Below are positions 1 through 10,300 of a stretch of DNA of 64,000 nucleotides, piece by piece; position 1 is the first letter of the stretch; each line of letters starts with the position of its first letter. The stretch is from the NCBI GenBank assembly GCA_963847945.1, contig CAWKBX010000005.1, positions 21,983-85,982 of the forward strand, in the 5' to 3' direction. The DNA is from JANMJD01 sp963847945. GTDB lineage: Bacteria; Actinomycetota; Acidimicrobiia; Acidimicrobiales; Ilumatobacteraceae. Position numbers and translations under genes: made by a program. Below the pieces are notes generated by a model. The model was not told the DNA's origin. It made no database searches and saw only the letters and a list, made by a program, of their open reading frames with translations.

Positions 1-1050
1 AGGTGGTAGGAGCGACAGCGGGATCTTGCCTACATAGAGTCCAGTCAGATCTTCCGGAAAGCTTTGCAGGTGAGCCTCGACATCCTTGAAGCCCGAGTAG
101 TAGACAGAATCCTTCAGATGTGAGCCCGGCTCGGCGGTGTGGATCATTCCACGCTTCGCCCGAGCGGCTGTCTCAAATGCCTGGCTATGTTCCGCGTACT
201 CTCGGAGCGCCGTGTAGACGTCGAAGAAGCCCTGATCAAGGGCCAGAGACGCAGCGACGTATCGGAGAGGAAGGCGGCGATAATCGACTGGGTCGGCGCA
301 ACCCGTCCGCTCTTCCATTACGCACGCGAGGCCCTCTTCGGTGGGCAAGTAATCACCCAAACCCAGCCCGAGCATACGCAGTGGCTGGCGCCCGCCGCTT
401 GCGGATCGAAACACGTGGACACCGACCTCGTGCGCCAGAAGTCGAACGATGGCTCCCCGAGAGAACATCGAGGCCGCGCGAACTCTAATCTGGCGATGTT
501 CAGCAGAGACATCCATTATCGCGGACATGCGGTCGCTCGGTTCGCAGGTCCACTCGGTGAGACCGACCGATGCCAACGCACGCATGACAACCGCGCACAC
601 AGCGTCGGCGTTGAATGCTTCATCCTCTTCCAGCACGACCACCTCTTCAGCAAGCTCGGACCGTGCCTCGGCAATCAGAGCGGCCTTCGGACGCCCGTAG
701 GCGAAGGTGGTTCGATCCGTGATATCGCTGGCGGATCGTGTCTGCACTGATTCTGCCGTAAGCTGTATGTAGTCGAGCGTCAATCGGATGGGGCTGACCC
801 AAGGAGTGTCTCCGAGGGCGTCACATCTACGTCGAAGGGTCGCGACTTCGGACTGCCTGAGGTCACCCGTGTCGGCGTAACTGAATACAGGGTCGTGGCT
901 GCGTCCAGCTTCGAATGCGACCCTCACCCGCTCAGATTCGACGGCGAGGTTGTTTGGGATATCAATCTTGTCGATAGACGTATCGCGAACGATCGATGCG
1001 TACGCATCCGTGATCCCGTTGAGTTCATTGATAAGTTGTAGATCAAACAT
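1..1050 (-). CDS. DUF1704-type (MATCAP/QEGLA-like) metallopeptidase, partial
   Basis: The minus strand is open from an ATG at 1050 to the first base, so the C-terminus lies outside the window; about 350 residues are visible. GGAGG sits eight bases before the ATG. Residues 207-212 read HEVGVH, a zinc-metallopeptidase HExxH signature, and residues 237-242 read TEEGLA. This arrangement, with a G-rich stretch between the motifs, is characteristic of the DUF1704 family, which includes the tubulin tyrosine carboxypeptidase MATCAP and bacterial 'QEGLA motif' proteins. The family assignment comes from these motifs; the substrate is unknown. The gene starts 23 bases after the stop of the channel gene, so the two are probably co-transcribed. 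There is no signal peptide, so it is probably cytoplasmic. Confidence 0.75.
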   Translation of the reverse strand, partial: MFDLQLINELNGITDAYASIVRDTSIDKIDIPNNLAVESERVRVAFEAGRSHDPVFSYADTGDLRQSEVATLRRRCDALGDTPWVSPIRLTLDYIQLTAESVQTRSASDITDRTTFAYGRPKAALIAEARSELAEEVVVLEEDEAFNADAVCAVVMRALASVGLTEWTCEPSDRMSAIMDVSAEHRQIRVRAASMFSRGAIVRLLAHEVGVHVFRSASGGRQPLRMLGLGLGDYLPTEEGLACVMEERTGCADPVDYRRLPLRYVAASLALDQGFFDVYTALREYAEHSQAFETAARAKRGMIHTAEPGSHLKDSVYYSGFKDVEAHLQSFPEDLTGLYVGKIPLSLLPP

Positions 1051-1073
1051 GCGGAGAACCTCCGGCGGAGCCG

Positions 1074-2086
1074 TTATTGTGGGACTTTCGACACCAGCCG
1101 ACACTCGGGTCGATATCGGCACTGCTGGAGACAGAACTCGCGACCCTCGGCTGTATTGGTACGAATATTGACCGCATCGAAGTTTCGCCAATCCTTGGGA
1201 CGACTTGGATCTGGTTCGACATTGGTGAAACTTCCACAAAGAATGTGTGACGCGAGATACTCCTTGCTCGCGTGCACTTGTCCAGCGACGGTCTCACCGG
1301 ATACGTTGACCATGACGACGGTCTTCCTGCGGCGCAGGTCGCTCTCCCACTCCTTCTTCGAAACACCTTTGGGTCTATCGGACGCATCGGCGGGCTCGGC
1401 GTTGAGTACGTGGCCAGGATGCAGCGGAACCTCACGAACGTGTTCAGTGTACTCCGCCTCATCGCTGGCCGGATCGGTATACACGATGAATGGCGTGGCT
1501 GTCCGCAGCGTCGAGAATCTTCGTCCGGTGGTGATTTCGGACCGAATTCGTACTGGGTTGTTGTTGAACTCGCCGTTACGAGGCGAACGTGTACGAACCC
1601 ATATTGAGACGTCGAGATTGAAGATCGTCAGTTCAGAGAAACTCGCATATCGGATGGCGAACCGCCCCGAGTGTGGGTCGAATGTCAGATCGGGAGCCAC
1701 GACGACCGCCCTCGTGTCCGGTTGCGAGAGCCTGATGAGCACGATCGCTGGGAGAAACGCGGTCCACACGCGACACCGATAAGAATCTGCAGCCCCACGA
1801 GGGCTCGGACCCATCCGTGTACTGGGGTTACGTCGCCAAATCCGACCGTGGCCTGAGTGACAAGACTGAAGTAGAAGTTATCGAGCATCGAAACACTTCC
1901 ACCACTTGTGTGCCGCAGCGCGCCGGTGGCCGAGTAGAGCGATGCAAAGGCTATGACCGGCACGGCGTAGAGACCCGCGATCGAGCCAAGAAGCCCGCGT
2001 CGTCCCGATCCGGCCAGGCGCACAAGGAGTCCATCGGCTCTTCGCGGGCCGTGCTCTGAGAACATCTGCCCATGTGAGTTTGACAC
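1074..2086 (-). pseudogene. Potassium channel (two-TM, Kir-like cytoplasmic domain), frameshifted
   Basis: From a GTG at 2086 (or ATG at 2065) the first frame encodes a TM helix, then the selectivity-filter motif TVGFGD (residues 80-85) and the start of a second helix (GLQILIGV). The reading then leaves sense near position 1772. A second frame continues the helix (WTAFLPAIVLIR) into a beta-rich cytoplasmic domain resembling KirBac C-terminal domains and stops at 1074. Together the frames form one channel of about 335 residues. Restoring one base near 1772 would rejoin them, so this is a recent frameshift or a sequencing indel. It lies just upstream of the metallopeptidase gene on the same strand. 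Confidence 0.7.
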
Positions 2087-2508
2087 CCGCCGCCTCCGAT
2101 GTTCCTCGCCTTGACCCTCGCTGATCCCGCCGCGTGAACTCTAGACACGCCAGAGACGAGTTCTAGTCGCGGAAACGACATTCCGGATCTACGGCACCCA
2201 CTGATGAACCCTCACATCGTCAGAGAGGAGGAGGGAGCGTCCGACAGACAAACCCCGCTTCCTACCCTCGCCTGGATCAACGACCCCGACGCCGCCCTCA
2301 CACCTGACATGACTTTGGTGGGCACGCCTGCGACGAGGCCCGTTACAGCCGATTCGTTCCCTGTCCGCCGCAAACTCGATTGCTGAGGTGACACACCGGC
2401 CCGGGTGACTGCTCGGCGAGATGTAGTTGCCACCGATTCGCGTACCAGAGTCTCGCAGCCACGTCCATCCGACGGCAGCGACGACCTCGTTGCCGTCGAC
2501 GCACGACG
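2087..2508. other. Gene-free stretch
   Basis: I see no convincing gene here. The short open frames on both strands lack ribosome-binding sites and protein-like composition. The stretch separates the channel/peptidase pair from the conjugation-type genes and is a plausible place for one edge of the mobile region, but no repeat or attachment site was recognised. Confidence 0.4.
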
Positions 2509-2991
2509 TCATGGCGCGCCGGCGAGCAGTGATCGGATGAAGGGCGGCCAGTCGCGCAGGAGCACATCGGTGAGCGCGGCGCGAACCGGTTCGGTGTGGA
2601 CAGAGAGGCTTTCGGTTCGGCCGTCCGGGAGGTAGATCGTCGACTCCTGCAGGGCGGTGTCGCACACGACACCGAGGGCGATGCTGTTGACCTGGATCAG
2701 TAGGGTCGGCGTGCTCAGGACCAGCTCGTCGAAGGCCTCGTAGAGGTCGACGTGCATCGACGCCCATGTGCGGCCTTGCCGGTGGAGCCACACGGTGAGC
2801 TCGCCCGAGAAGACGACCCGACGGTCCGGACGGGTGTCGTGGAATCGACCGACTTCGGTGAGGAGCGCCCGAACATCGGAGCTGTAGTCGGACCGGTCGA
2901 TGACGGTGGGCGCGATCGCGGCGACCTCGGGCGGGCCATCGTCGCTCGCGATGGCGAAGCAGTACCAGTAGGGCGGGTCTTCGAACGACAT
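2509..2991 (-). CDS. Unrecognised protein, 160 residues, beside primase-like gene
   Basis: The ATG at 2991 is preceded by AAGGAGAA at good spacing, which decides the start over longer in-frame alternatives. The product is acidic and soluble with no TM segment or signal peptide. The N-terminus carries an aromatic run (PPYWYCF), and the middle alternates short beta-like hydrophobic stretches. I do not recognise the family. It begins 10 bases after the stop of the primase/TOPRIM gene on the same strand and is probably the last gene of that transcript. Its position in a conjugation-type cluster suggests an accessory plasmid or ICE protein; no function is inferred. Confidence 0.65.
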   Translation of the reverse strand: MSFEDPPYWYCFAIASDDGPPEVAAIAPTVIDRSDYSSDVRALLTEVGRFHDTRPDRRVVFSGELTVWLHRQGRTWASMHVDLYEAFDELVLSTPTLLIQVNSIALGVVCDTALQESTIYLPDGRTESLSVHTEPVRAALTDVLLRDWPPFIRSLLAGAP

Positions 2992-3001
2992 GGGTTCTCC
3001 T

Positions 3002-4039
3002 TCACGGACCGGGGATCGTCGGCAGCGGGGCCGGTCCGAGTCCGGCACCGAGCCGGGCGTTTCGTGCCCAGCTGTTCAGGTCGGTGCCGGAAGGAAGGGG
3101 AAGTTCGCCGACCAGCATGCCACGTGCTTGCAGGGTCGCGGTCACGACGCGGGCGGCTCGTAGGCCGGCCAGGTCGGCGTCCAACGCCACGACGACCGGA
3201 CGGTCCCCGATCCCGCGCCCGATGTGCTCGATGAGCGCAGCCGTGGCGTTCATCGCCCCGAGCAACGCCACCGCTCGGTAGCCGGCGTCGTTGATCGTGT
3301 ACGCGTCGATCAGCCCTTCACAGATCACGATCGGTTCCACCGCTTCACCGGCTGGTCGAGTCCAGCCATGGCGAGGGTTGTCGCCCAGGCGACGATGGGG
3401 GTTGTCGTACTTCGAGCGTCCTTCGGGTGCTTGCAGGTAGCGGGTCTGGGCATAGGCGATCTCGCCGTGCGGGTCGAGGACTGGGAGCACCGCACCGGGC
3501 CCGCCCTTGGGCAGGCCACGCGGGCGGCGCATCCGAAGCCCCGGGTCGGCGCCGACCCGGTTGGCCCGCAACACCTCGTGGTCGAGGCCGCGTCCGTCGG
3601 TGAGATAGTCGAGCACCAGCCGCCCGGCCGGCTTCCACAACAGTTGCTCGCAGATCTCGACGTACCGCACGACGTGCCGATGCAACGGCACCGGTTCACG
3701 TACCGGTGCCGGCGGGCGCACGAGCCGCTCACCCGGTTCGTCGGGACGGACCCCGGCGCGCCGGGCGAGCTCGGCGACGGCCGCCGCGAAGTCGACCCGG
3801 TACGTGGTGATGATCAGATCGATCGCCGATCCTCCGTGCCCGCCCGACCAGCACCGCCACCGCTGCTCGCCCCGCCCGGTGGTCGTCATCGACACCGACG
3901 GATGCAGGTCCTCGTGCTCGGGGTGCGGGCAACGCCACCGGGCACCAGCCCCGGTTCCCGTAGCCGGACCGGAGAACTCATCGAGCAAGGCACGAAGGTC
4001 GGTGCGGGCGAGCACACCGTCGCGGTCAAGCCGCGCCAC
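3002..4039 (-). CDS. CHC2 zinc-finger / TOPRIM primase-like protein
   Basis: The chosen start is the GTG at 4039, preceded by GAGGA; it overlaps the upstream ATPase gene by 14 bases and gives 345 residues. The N-terminal part has a CHC2-like zinc finger (WRCPHPEHEDLHPS, then WRCWSGGHGG about 20 residues later), as in DnaG-type primases. The second half has TOPRIM features: an ICEGLIDAYT motif with the catalytic Glu, and an ALDADLAG motif. Such short primase-like proteins are common on plasmids and ICEs, where they prime transferred or replicating strands. The longer open frame upstream of 4039 is a shadow of the ATPase gene. The family call is firm; the role is inferred from context. Confidence 0.82.
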   Translation of the reverse strand: MARLDRDGVLARTDLRALLDEFSGPATGTGAGARWRCPHPEHEDLHPSVSMTTTGRGEQRWRCWSGGHGGSAIDLIITTYRVDFAAAVAELARRAGVRPDEPGERLVRPPAPVREPVPLHRHVVRYVEICEQLLWKPAGRLVLDYLTDGRGLDHEVLRANRVGADPGLRMRRPRGLPKGGPGAVLPVLDPHGEIAYAQTRYLQAPEGRSKYDNPHRRLGDNPRHGWTRPAGEAVEPIVICEGLIDAYTINDAGYRAVALLGAMNATAALIEHIGRGIGDRPVVVALDADLAGLRAARVVTATLQARGMLVGELPLPSGTDLNSWARNARLGAGLGPAPLPTIPGP

Positions 4040-5345
4040 TACGCATCCTCTGATCGGTATCCACGAACGACTCCCGCGGCGAGATGACGTGATGGACCAC
4101 CGCGGCATGCTCCCCCACCCTCCACAAGGCGCGACCCCGAACGAGCCGTGGCAGCAGGTCGGCCTCGACATCGTTGAGTCCGAGCAACTCCTGGGCGTCG
4201 CCGACCTGGTCGGGTGCCTGCTGGAAGAACACTCGGGTGCCGGTGTCACCCAGCAGCCCGGCGGCCACCTTGTGCGCCGCGGTGCCGTCGGCGGCCTGGG
4301 CCCGCAGGTCCGACAGGCGATGGCAGACGAGGATGTTGCAGATCCCCCAATGCCGGCACAGCTTGAGACGCGCCTGGAGATGCTTGACCGTCCACTCGTT
4401 CTCGAGCAGCGCCCACACCTCATCGTCGACCTGCAACCCGCGCCGGTCGGGCGCCAGCGCGGTCATCGCCGACTGCAACCACGACGTCGCCGCCATCATC
4501 ACCAACGGGAGCGCCTCACGATCCTGGAACACCGCCGACAGGTCAACGACGACACCAGGACCCGAGTCCCAGTCGACGTTGATCGTCGTCGGCCCGTCGA
4601 ACATGCCACGCAACGTCCGGTCGAGCAGCTTGCCGAGCGCGAAGGTCAGCGGCATCGACGCGGTTCGGATCTCGACTTCGGTGAGTCTGGCCAGTTCCGC
4701 CCGGGCGAGAACCTCCGCAGTCGGCGCCGCCAGACCATGAGCGAGTCCGGCGAGATCGAACCGTCCGGCCGTGTCGGCCAGATGGGCGATCGATCGGGCG
4801 ACGAGGGCCTCCTCGACCGGTTCGAGCCGCCGATCGAGCACGACCGACAACATCCCCGCCACCAGCCGCTGCCGGCCGAGCAACCCGCCGTCGTCGCCGT
4901 CACCGGGTGCCGGGTCGAGCGGGTTCAGACGATGCTGCCCGCCCGGGTGGAGCTTCACGACCGTCAACCCGAGACGCTCGGCCAGCGGCCCGTACTCCCC
5001 CTTCGGGTCGTTGATCGCCACGAACCGCCGACGCCCGTACACGCCGACCTCCCGGTACAAGAACGTCTTCACCGCCGACGACTTCCCCCTCCCCGGCCGA
5101 CCGGCGATCAACATGTTCGAATCCGTCAACACCGTCCCGTACAGCTCGAACGGATCGAAGAACCACCCCGTCCCGCCACCCGTCACGTTCACCCCCAGAT
5201 ACGGCCCTCGGGACGAGGGTGCCCGACCCGTATGCCACGGGTACAGCGAACACAAGTTGGCCGTCGTGCCCCGATGGCTGGGTACGTTCGGGCCGATTCG
5301 CCGCTTCACATCGGAGACATGACCACCCACTCGCGGTCGCGTCAT
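4026..5345 (-). CDS. Conjugation-type ATPase (VirB4/TraG-like, SCO6881-type)
   Basis: An ATG at 5345 with AAGGA upstream starts a 439-residue protein. The Walker A motif is AGRPGRGKSS at residues 81-90, after a stretch typical of VirB4/TraC C-terminal ATPase domains (GTGWFFDPFELYG). An acidic Walker-B-like VDDEVWALL follows around residue 305. No N-terminal VirB4 domain is present. Stand-alone ATPases of this kind usually follow an SCO6880-type gene in actinobacterial transfer clusters. Here the SCO6880-like gene is 11 kb upstream (16234-17778), with the DISARM-like operon between. It probably powers a transfer or secretion channel at the membrane. Confidence 0.8.
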   Translation of the reverse strand: MTRPRVGGHVSDVKRRIGPNVPSHRGTTANLCSLYPWHTGRAPSSRGPYLGVNVTGGGTGWFFDPFELYGTVLTDSNMLIAGRPGRGKSSAVKTFLYREVGVYGRRRFVAINDPKGEYGPLAERLGLTVVKLHPGGQHRLNPLDPAPGDGDDGGLLGRQRLVAGMLSVVLDRRLEPVEEALVARSIAHLADTAGRFDLAGLAHGLAAPTAEVLARAELARLTEVEIRTASMPLTFALGKLLDRTLRGMFDGPTTINVDWDSGPGVVVDLSAVFQDREALPLVMMAATSWLQSAMTALAPDRRGLQVDDEVWALLENEWTVKHLQARLKLCRHWGICNILVCHRLSDLRAQAADGTAAHKVAAGLLGDTGTRVFFQQAPDQVGDAQELLGLNDVEADLLPRLVRGRALWRVGEHAAVVHHVISPRESFVDTDQRMRSGAA

Positions 5346-5448
5346 CTATCCTTGACCCCGCTCCGTCCCGTTTCTGGGGTTGCTCGGCCCCGACGGGACT
5401 CGAAGAAGCGGCCGACATGAGGACTCCCATGTCTCTGGCAACGTGTTC

Positions 5449-7359
5449 CTAACCAGACCCGAACTCGGAGAAGTAGCCTAAACCCGGTTCCGAGAATGTT
5501 CCGATCACGAGCCCTCGATCGAGAAAGCGATTGAACTGCTCGCAACTGGTCTCTGGAAGTAGGGCACAACCGTGGCACGCGGCGAGGTTGCACGAATCTG
5601 GTCCTTGGCCCTTTTCTCCGGCGTCCATGCAGACCGGGTCCGTTGAGCACCAACGTGCTTCACTAATTGCCGAAGCGAACACGGACCTCAGGTTGTCTGG
5701 GCGGGCCATCCGGACTAGCCCACCCATGGTGCCCTCGGAATCGCCGGCTGCCGTGTAGATAAGAAGGCCAGCCATCTGGCGGCCTTGGGCCTCGGACACG
5801 TAGAGCCGCTCTCGCAACGAAGCTGAGCTGTAGCCACAGGCGTAGACAAACTCGTTAATGAGCAAGTGCCCGAGCGTATGCAGAATCACGAATCGAGGGC
5901 TCAGTATGCGGTTCTGCAAGCCCCTTTGTGAAGCAACGTTCCCGTAGTGGCCGGCGATCTTGTTAGCACGCGCCTGAACTTCGGGCCGGGATTCCCAGTC
6001 GGCCAGGCGCTGTAGGTCAAGTTCTATTAGGATGCCTTCGCCTTTCACGACATATGCCGGAAGCCAGTCTCGGTCTGGTGGCAGCGGCCGACGTCTGAGG
6101 AGGGCCTTGCCGACCGTCAGCTTGAGCACGTCATCCCGAACCCGGGTGAACCCCCGAAGCGCCCGTGTCTCACGGAGTGCATCGACGCTTCGGATCCTGC
6201 CAAGGTACGGACGGAGTTCTTCGTGCATGCCGGGATCCGTTGCCGTCAAATAGTCGTCCTTCGGTGTCTCACGGATTCGCAGGAACTCTGGGTAACGCCA
6301 TTCGTCGTCGCCCGTAAGGAGTTCCGCGTTACCGTCCTCTGCAGCTTCCCCGGGCTGTTTCTCGCCTACGCCGAAGAGGTCGCCGAAGGCAGCCATCAGC
6401 TCCTCGTCGGGGATGGGGGCGAAGAGCTCCTGTGGAAGGGCTTGTCGGATCTTTTCGACCGAGACCGCAGCGCCAAAGGCCTGGTATAGGACACGCATGA
6501 CTGGGCCGACGTCGGGACGTCGCATCAACTCGTGAAGATCTGCGCTGACGGCGCCCTCCTGGCGGGGCAGGTAGATCGAGGACTCGACCTTGGGAAAGTA
6601 CACGTTCCCGGCCGCTCGGAGCGCGCCACGCATCGGCTGGCCACAGGCGCTGTCCAGCTCTGCCAGCCAAGGTCGCGCCCCGGTGCAGTAGTAGGGATCC
6701 TCTGGGGAGGACAACTGGTCGGTCAGCGTGGTGTGCTCCTCGCCGTCGCGATCACGCCTCGAGCCGGTTATGCCGTGCAGCGACCGCTCCCTGCCGCATG
6801 CGTCACACGTGACGACTTGACCCTCCAAGCCTCCGCCACCCCTTGAACTAAGCCGTAGAACTCCGTTGCATTGAGGGCGATGTGAACGATGGACCCACTT
6901 GTCGAAAGGGAAATCATCGAGATGGCCCTGGCTACAGATGGCGACGAATGGTACCTGCGACATACGCGGCTTGTACTGCCTGTCGGCGTGCTCCTTGTCG
7001 ACACAAACCTCCTGCTGTTGCATGGTCAGCGTGCTCAGCTTGAGACGCTTGCAGTACATGCAGAAACTCCAGCGCGGAAACCGCAGGACGGGCACCGTAA
7101 GCCTGACGTTGCGCTGGTCCGTGCCGGAACCCTGGAATCGATAGTCAGGGGGCAAGCGGAATTCCTTGATCCGGAGGCGTGCCTCGAGGCGCCAGTCGTG
7201 CTCGGTGTACTCCTCGAGCGCCAATGTCTTGGAATCATCCACCTCGTACCAGTGATCCAGCCCAGCCGTGATAACGCTGGTGCCGTTTACGAGCACGCTC
7301 ATAGCTCCGACGCCGAATGGTGTTACCAGCTGCGCCCGCCGCATGTTACCAGTGCTCAT
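5449..7359 (-). CDS. drmB: DISARM protein DrmB (DUF1998)
   Basis: The ATG at 7359 overlaps the drmA stop as ATGA and has GGAGG upstream, so the two are translationally coupled. The 636-residue product starts with a DrmB-like N-terminus (RRAQLVTPFGVGAMSVL). It ends with a DUF1998 domain carrying a cysteine cluster (CMDAGEKGQ, then CNLAACHGCALLPETSCE) expected to bind zinc. DrmB and DrmA are the core of DISARM, a restriction-like anti-phage system; the two form a complex that recognises incoming DNA. There is no frameshift. It is the last gene of the operon, with about 100 bases to the ATPase gene. Confidence 0.88.
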   Translation of the reverse strand: MSTGNMRRAQLVTPFGVGAMSVLVNGTSVITAGLDHWYEVDDSKTLALEEYTEHDWRLEARLRIKEFRLPPDYRFQGSGTDQRNVRLTVPVLRFPRWSFCMYCKRLKLSTLTMQQQEVCVDKEHADRQYKPRMSQVPFVAICSQGHLDDFPFDKWVHRSHRPQCNGVLRLSSRGGGGLEGQVVTCDACGRERSLHGITGSRRDRDGEEHTTLTDQLSSPEDPYYCTGARPWLAELDSACGQPMRGALRAAGNVYFPKVESSIYLPRQEGAVSADLHELMRRPDVGPVMRVLYQAFGAAVSVEKIRQALPQELFAPIPDEELMAAFGDLFGVGEKQPGEAAEDGNAELLTGDDEWRYPEFLRIRETPKDDYLTATDPGMHEELRPYLGRIRSVDALRETRALRGFTRVRDDVLKLTVGKALLRRRPLPPDRDWLPAYVVKGEGILIELDLQRLADWESRPEVQARANKIAGHYGNVASQRGLQNRILSPRFVILHTLGHLLINEFVYACGYSSASLRERLYVSEAQGRQMAGLLIYTAAGDSEGTMGGLVRMARPDNLRSVFASAISEARWCSTDPVCMDAGEKGQGPDSCNLAACHGCALLPETSCEQFNRFLDRGLVIGTFSEPGLGYFSEFGSG

Positions 7360-10300
7360 GGATCACCCTCCTCCGAGTCGGCACCAGCTCGGCTGTAGGC
7401 CAGCGAAATCCTTAGTCGGCACTCTGCATCGACGTTCCGCATGCTGGTCGGGACGTCCCAGATTGTGGCCCTACTCTCGAGATCAGGCAGCGTGCCGGCG
7501 AAGCGCATGAGGCCCTGCTTGGGATCGCCGCCCACGACGTTCGCGTCCCAGTTCGTCCGTTCCCAGCTGGTCCATTGTCGGGCCCGAGTTAGAGCCATTC
7601 GGTCGAGTGCGGGAAGCTCCCCAGGATCGGCAACGCTCGCCCGCTCACGCAGGAGAGCGATGGCAGCGTCGTACTCGACCCGGGGGAACGGATACGGCGC
7701 GATATCGGGAGCCAGCTGCCTGATATGCGCCACTGCGGCTGCATGAAGCGCCCGCCGAAGCACGGGCGTAGCAAAAGATGTCACCGACGTAGGTTCGACC
7801 TGGGCATACAGACGCTGGTGATACGTTCGGAAGCGCTCGTAGTGACTGCGGTCGCGAGGTTTGGCAGCGCCATAGATCGTGAGGACGAGACCAGGACTGA
7901 TGTCGGCACGACGGCCTACCCGACCACTGACCTGAATGTACTGCGCTGTGGTCTTAGGCTGGCCGACGATAGTCATGAGTGCCAGGCGATCGATGTCGAT
8001 TCCCACCTCAATGATGTTGGACGCCAGGCAGATGTCGATGCATCCTTGCTGCCCGTAGCGGACCTGCAGCTGCTCGATAGCTTTCGGAATCTCGTCGCTC
8101 CTGCGCCGAGAGGTCAGCTCCATGGTGTGGCGGGGCCATCGCGGGTCGATGCTGTCCCGACGCCGTAGACCAGTCAGATAGTCAGGTACGTCTGACTCGA
8201 GGAGCGACACGGTGTTCCCGAGTTCTCGCAGGCTGTTGAGGAAGTTGAGGTTGGTCCAGTAGCCGTCTCGGTCTGGCTCAGGGATCTCAGCGGCCGCCTG
8301 AAGCGTTGCGGAGGCGACTCGGACTTGAACAGTCTGCATCGAGCCGAGCGATGCACTCATGATCCCCAGATAGCGGCGGCCAGGCTCCGGGGAACCGTCA
8401 GGCAGGGTTGCAGGCTCCGCGAAGAAGGAGCCGCCCTCCTCAAGCCCGTGTGGCGGAAAGAGCGCTACCTGAGTCCGACCGAACAGTCCACGAATCTGGT
8501 CCTCGTACCGCCGCACAGTCGCGGTCGACGCGATTATCTTGGGGGGGACCGGAGGATCGAAGCGCCAGTCGGTGCAAAGATCGTCGATGATCGGCTCGTA
8601 AAGGCCGACCATCGATCCCAATGGTCCGGAGATGAGGTGGAGTTCGTCCTGGATGATCAGGCCGGGCGGTGATACGTCCCGCTCACCGTCATCGTTCAGT
8701 CCGAACAGCCTGCGGGCTTGCGGCCGCCACGTCAACATGGCGAACTTGTCGACTGTGCCGATCACGATGGAGGGCCGGACATCGTAGATGTCGTCGTCAA
8801 CGACGTGCACGGGCAGAGTCTTGCGCCCACCAAAGCGGCACTGTGAGTCCACGCATCGGAGCACAACCTTGTTGCCTACCTGCTCGTAGCCAAGGACGTC
8901 CTGACCGCTGCGGCCCTTCTGCTTCGTCCCCATCTTCGTACCGCACCACGGACAGCGCAGCAGGAGGAACATGTTCTGCGCCTGGGGGTCACGGCGGAGC
9001 TGGCCGAGTACCTCTACCGCTCGCTTCCAACTGTTTGGTGTTGACGTGCCGCCAAGCCAGATCCCAATGCCGAACGGCACTGCACCAAGCTCGCCGGGGA
9101 GCTTGGTGCGGATGTCCTCGAGAACGCAGACCAACGATGCTGCGCGAAGGAACTGCTGCGCAGTAAGAAGCCGCAACGTGTACCGCATCAGGGTGTCCGT
9201 CCCGGCATCGCTCGGGTCGCGCAGCCGCCGTGCCAGCAGGCTGATCGCGCTTGCGCCCAGATACGCCTCCGTCTTTCCCCCACCTGTTGGAAAGAAGATC
9301 AGATCGACGATGGATCGACTCTCGCGATTTGGCTCCACGAGCTCGGGCAGGCTCGCAAGGATGAAGGCGATCTGAAATGGCCGCCAGTTGCCCTGGCCGG
9401 GTTGCAGCACGGCGTCGGGATGCGCTCCAACGGGTCGGAGCACGCCGTCCCGACCGCGCTCAACTTCGCGTAGCGGCAGGCGTGAGCGGATTTGCTGGGA
9501 GAGCATCGCTTGGTTAGCAAGCTGGAAGGCTCGCTGGGCGATCAGGTTCGAGCCGACCAGTCGCCAGCCCGTGCGCATTCGGTCCAGTGCCTCGCGACAT
9601 AGCGCCATGTGTCGGAGGGCAGCGGCCTGGAAACGTGGCGGTAGGCTGACAACCAGCGCTTCTTGCTCCTTGATCCACCTGTCGTAGAGAGCTAGCACCT
9701 TTTCGATCTGGTCGCGGCCCTCCTTGCTGCCTTCAGCCAGCGCCGCCATGCTGACCGTCACGGCAATGCGGCGACCCGCTTCATCGGACACGTAGACATC
9801 GGGCGTGAGGCTGACAACTTCGTACGCAGGTAGGGGCTCCGCTCGCACCCACGGCGCGGTCTCTTCGGGACCGTCACCCCATTCCGCGGCGCAACCGTGC
9901 CCGATGGCGTAGGTTCGCTTGTTCCGATAGAGCAGATCGATCGACTGCTCTTCGTCGTCGTGATCGGGTTGCTCGACTTCGCGGTAGGGTTCGATGGCGA
10001 GCCCGTCCATAGCAACCACGGTGAAGCTCACCTGGAAGAACGCACTTCGCGGGCCCGTTCCCGTGGCCTGGTTGACCACGGCAATCGTTACCAGACGCAG
10101 TTCCTTGTCGGATTCTCCTGGCACCGGACGGCTGTAGAGCTTCGTCGTTGGGGCGATTAGCGGCGTTTCGCCGACCGAGGACGTTTCAACGATCTTCAGC
10201 CGGTGGGTCTCCGTGAGGATTACCTGCCCCGGAACGACGCCCACGAGCGCGAACGGACGGCGAACCCACCAGTCGCGCGGCTTCTTGAGACCCGGGATAT

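Noticed and set aside
139..750. Plus-strand open frame of 203 codons
   Set aside because: It is antisense to the DUF1704-type gene, which has a ribosome-binding site, HExxH motif and protein-like composition on the minus strand.
3804..5420. Plus-strand open frame of 538 codons
   Set aside because: Antisense shadow of the primase-like and ATPase genes; Arg/Pro-rich with no motif.
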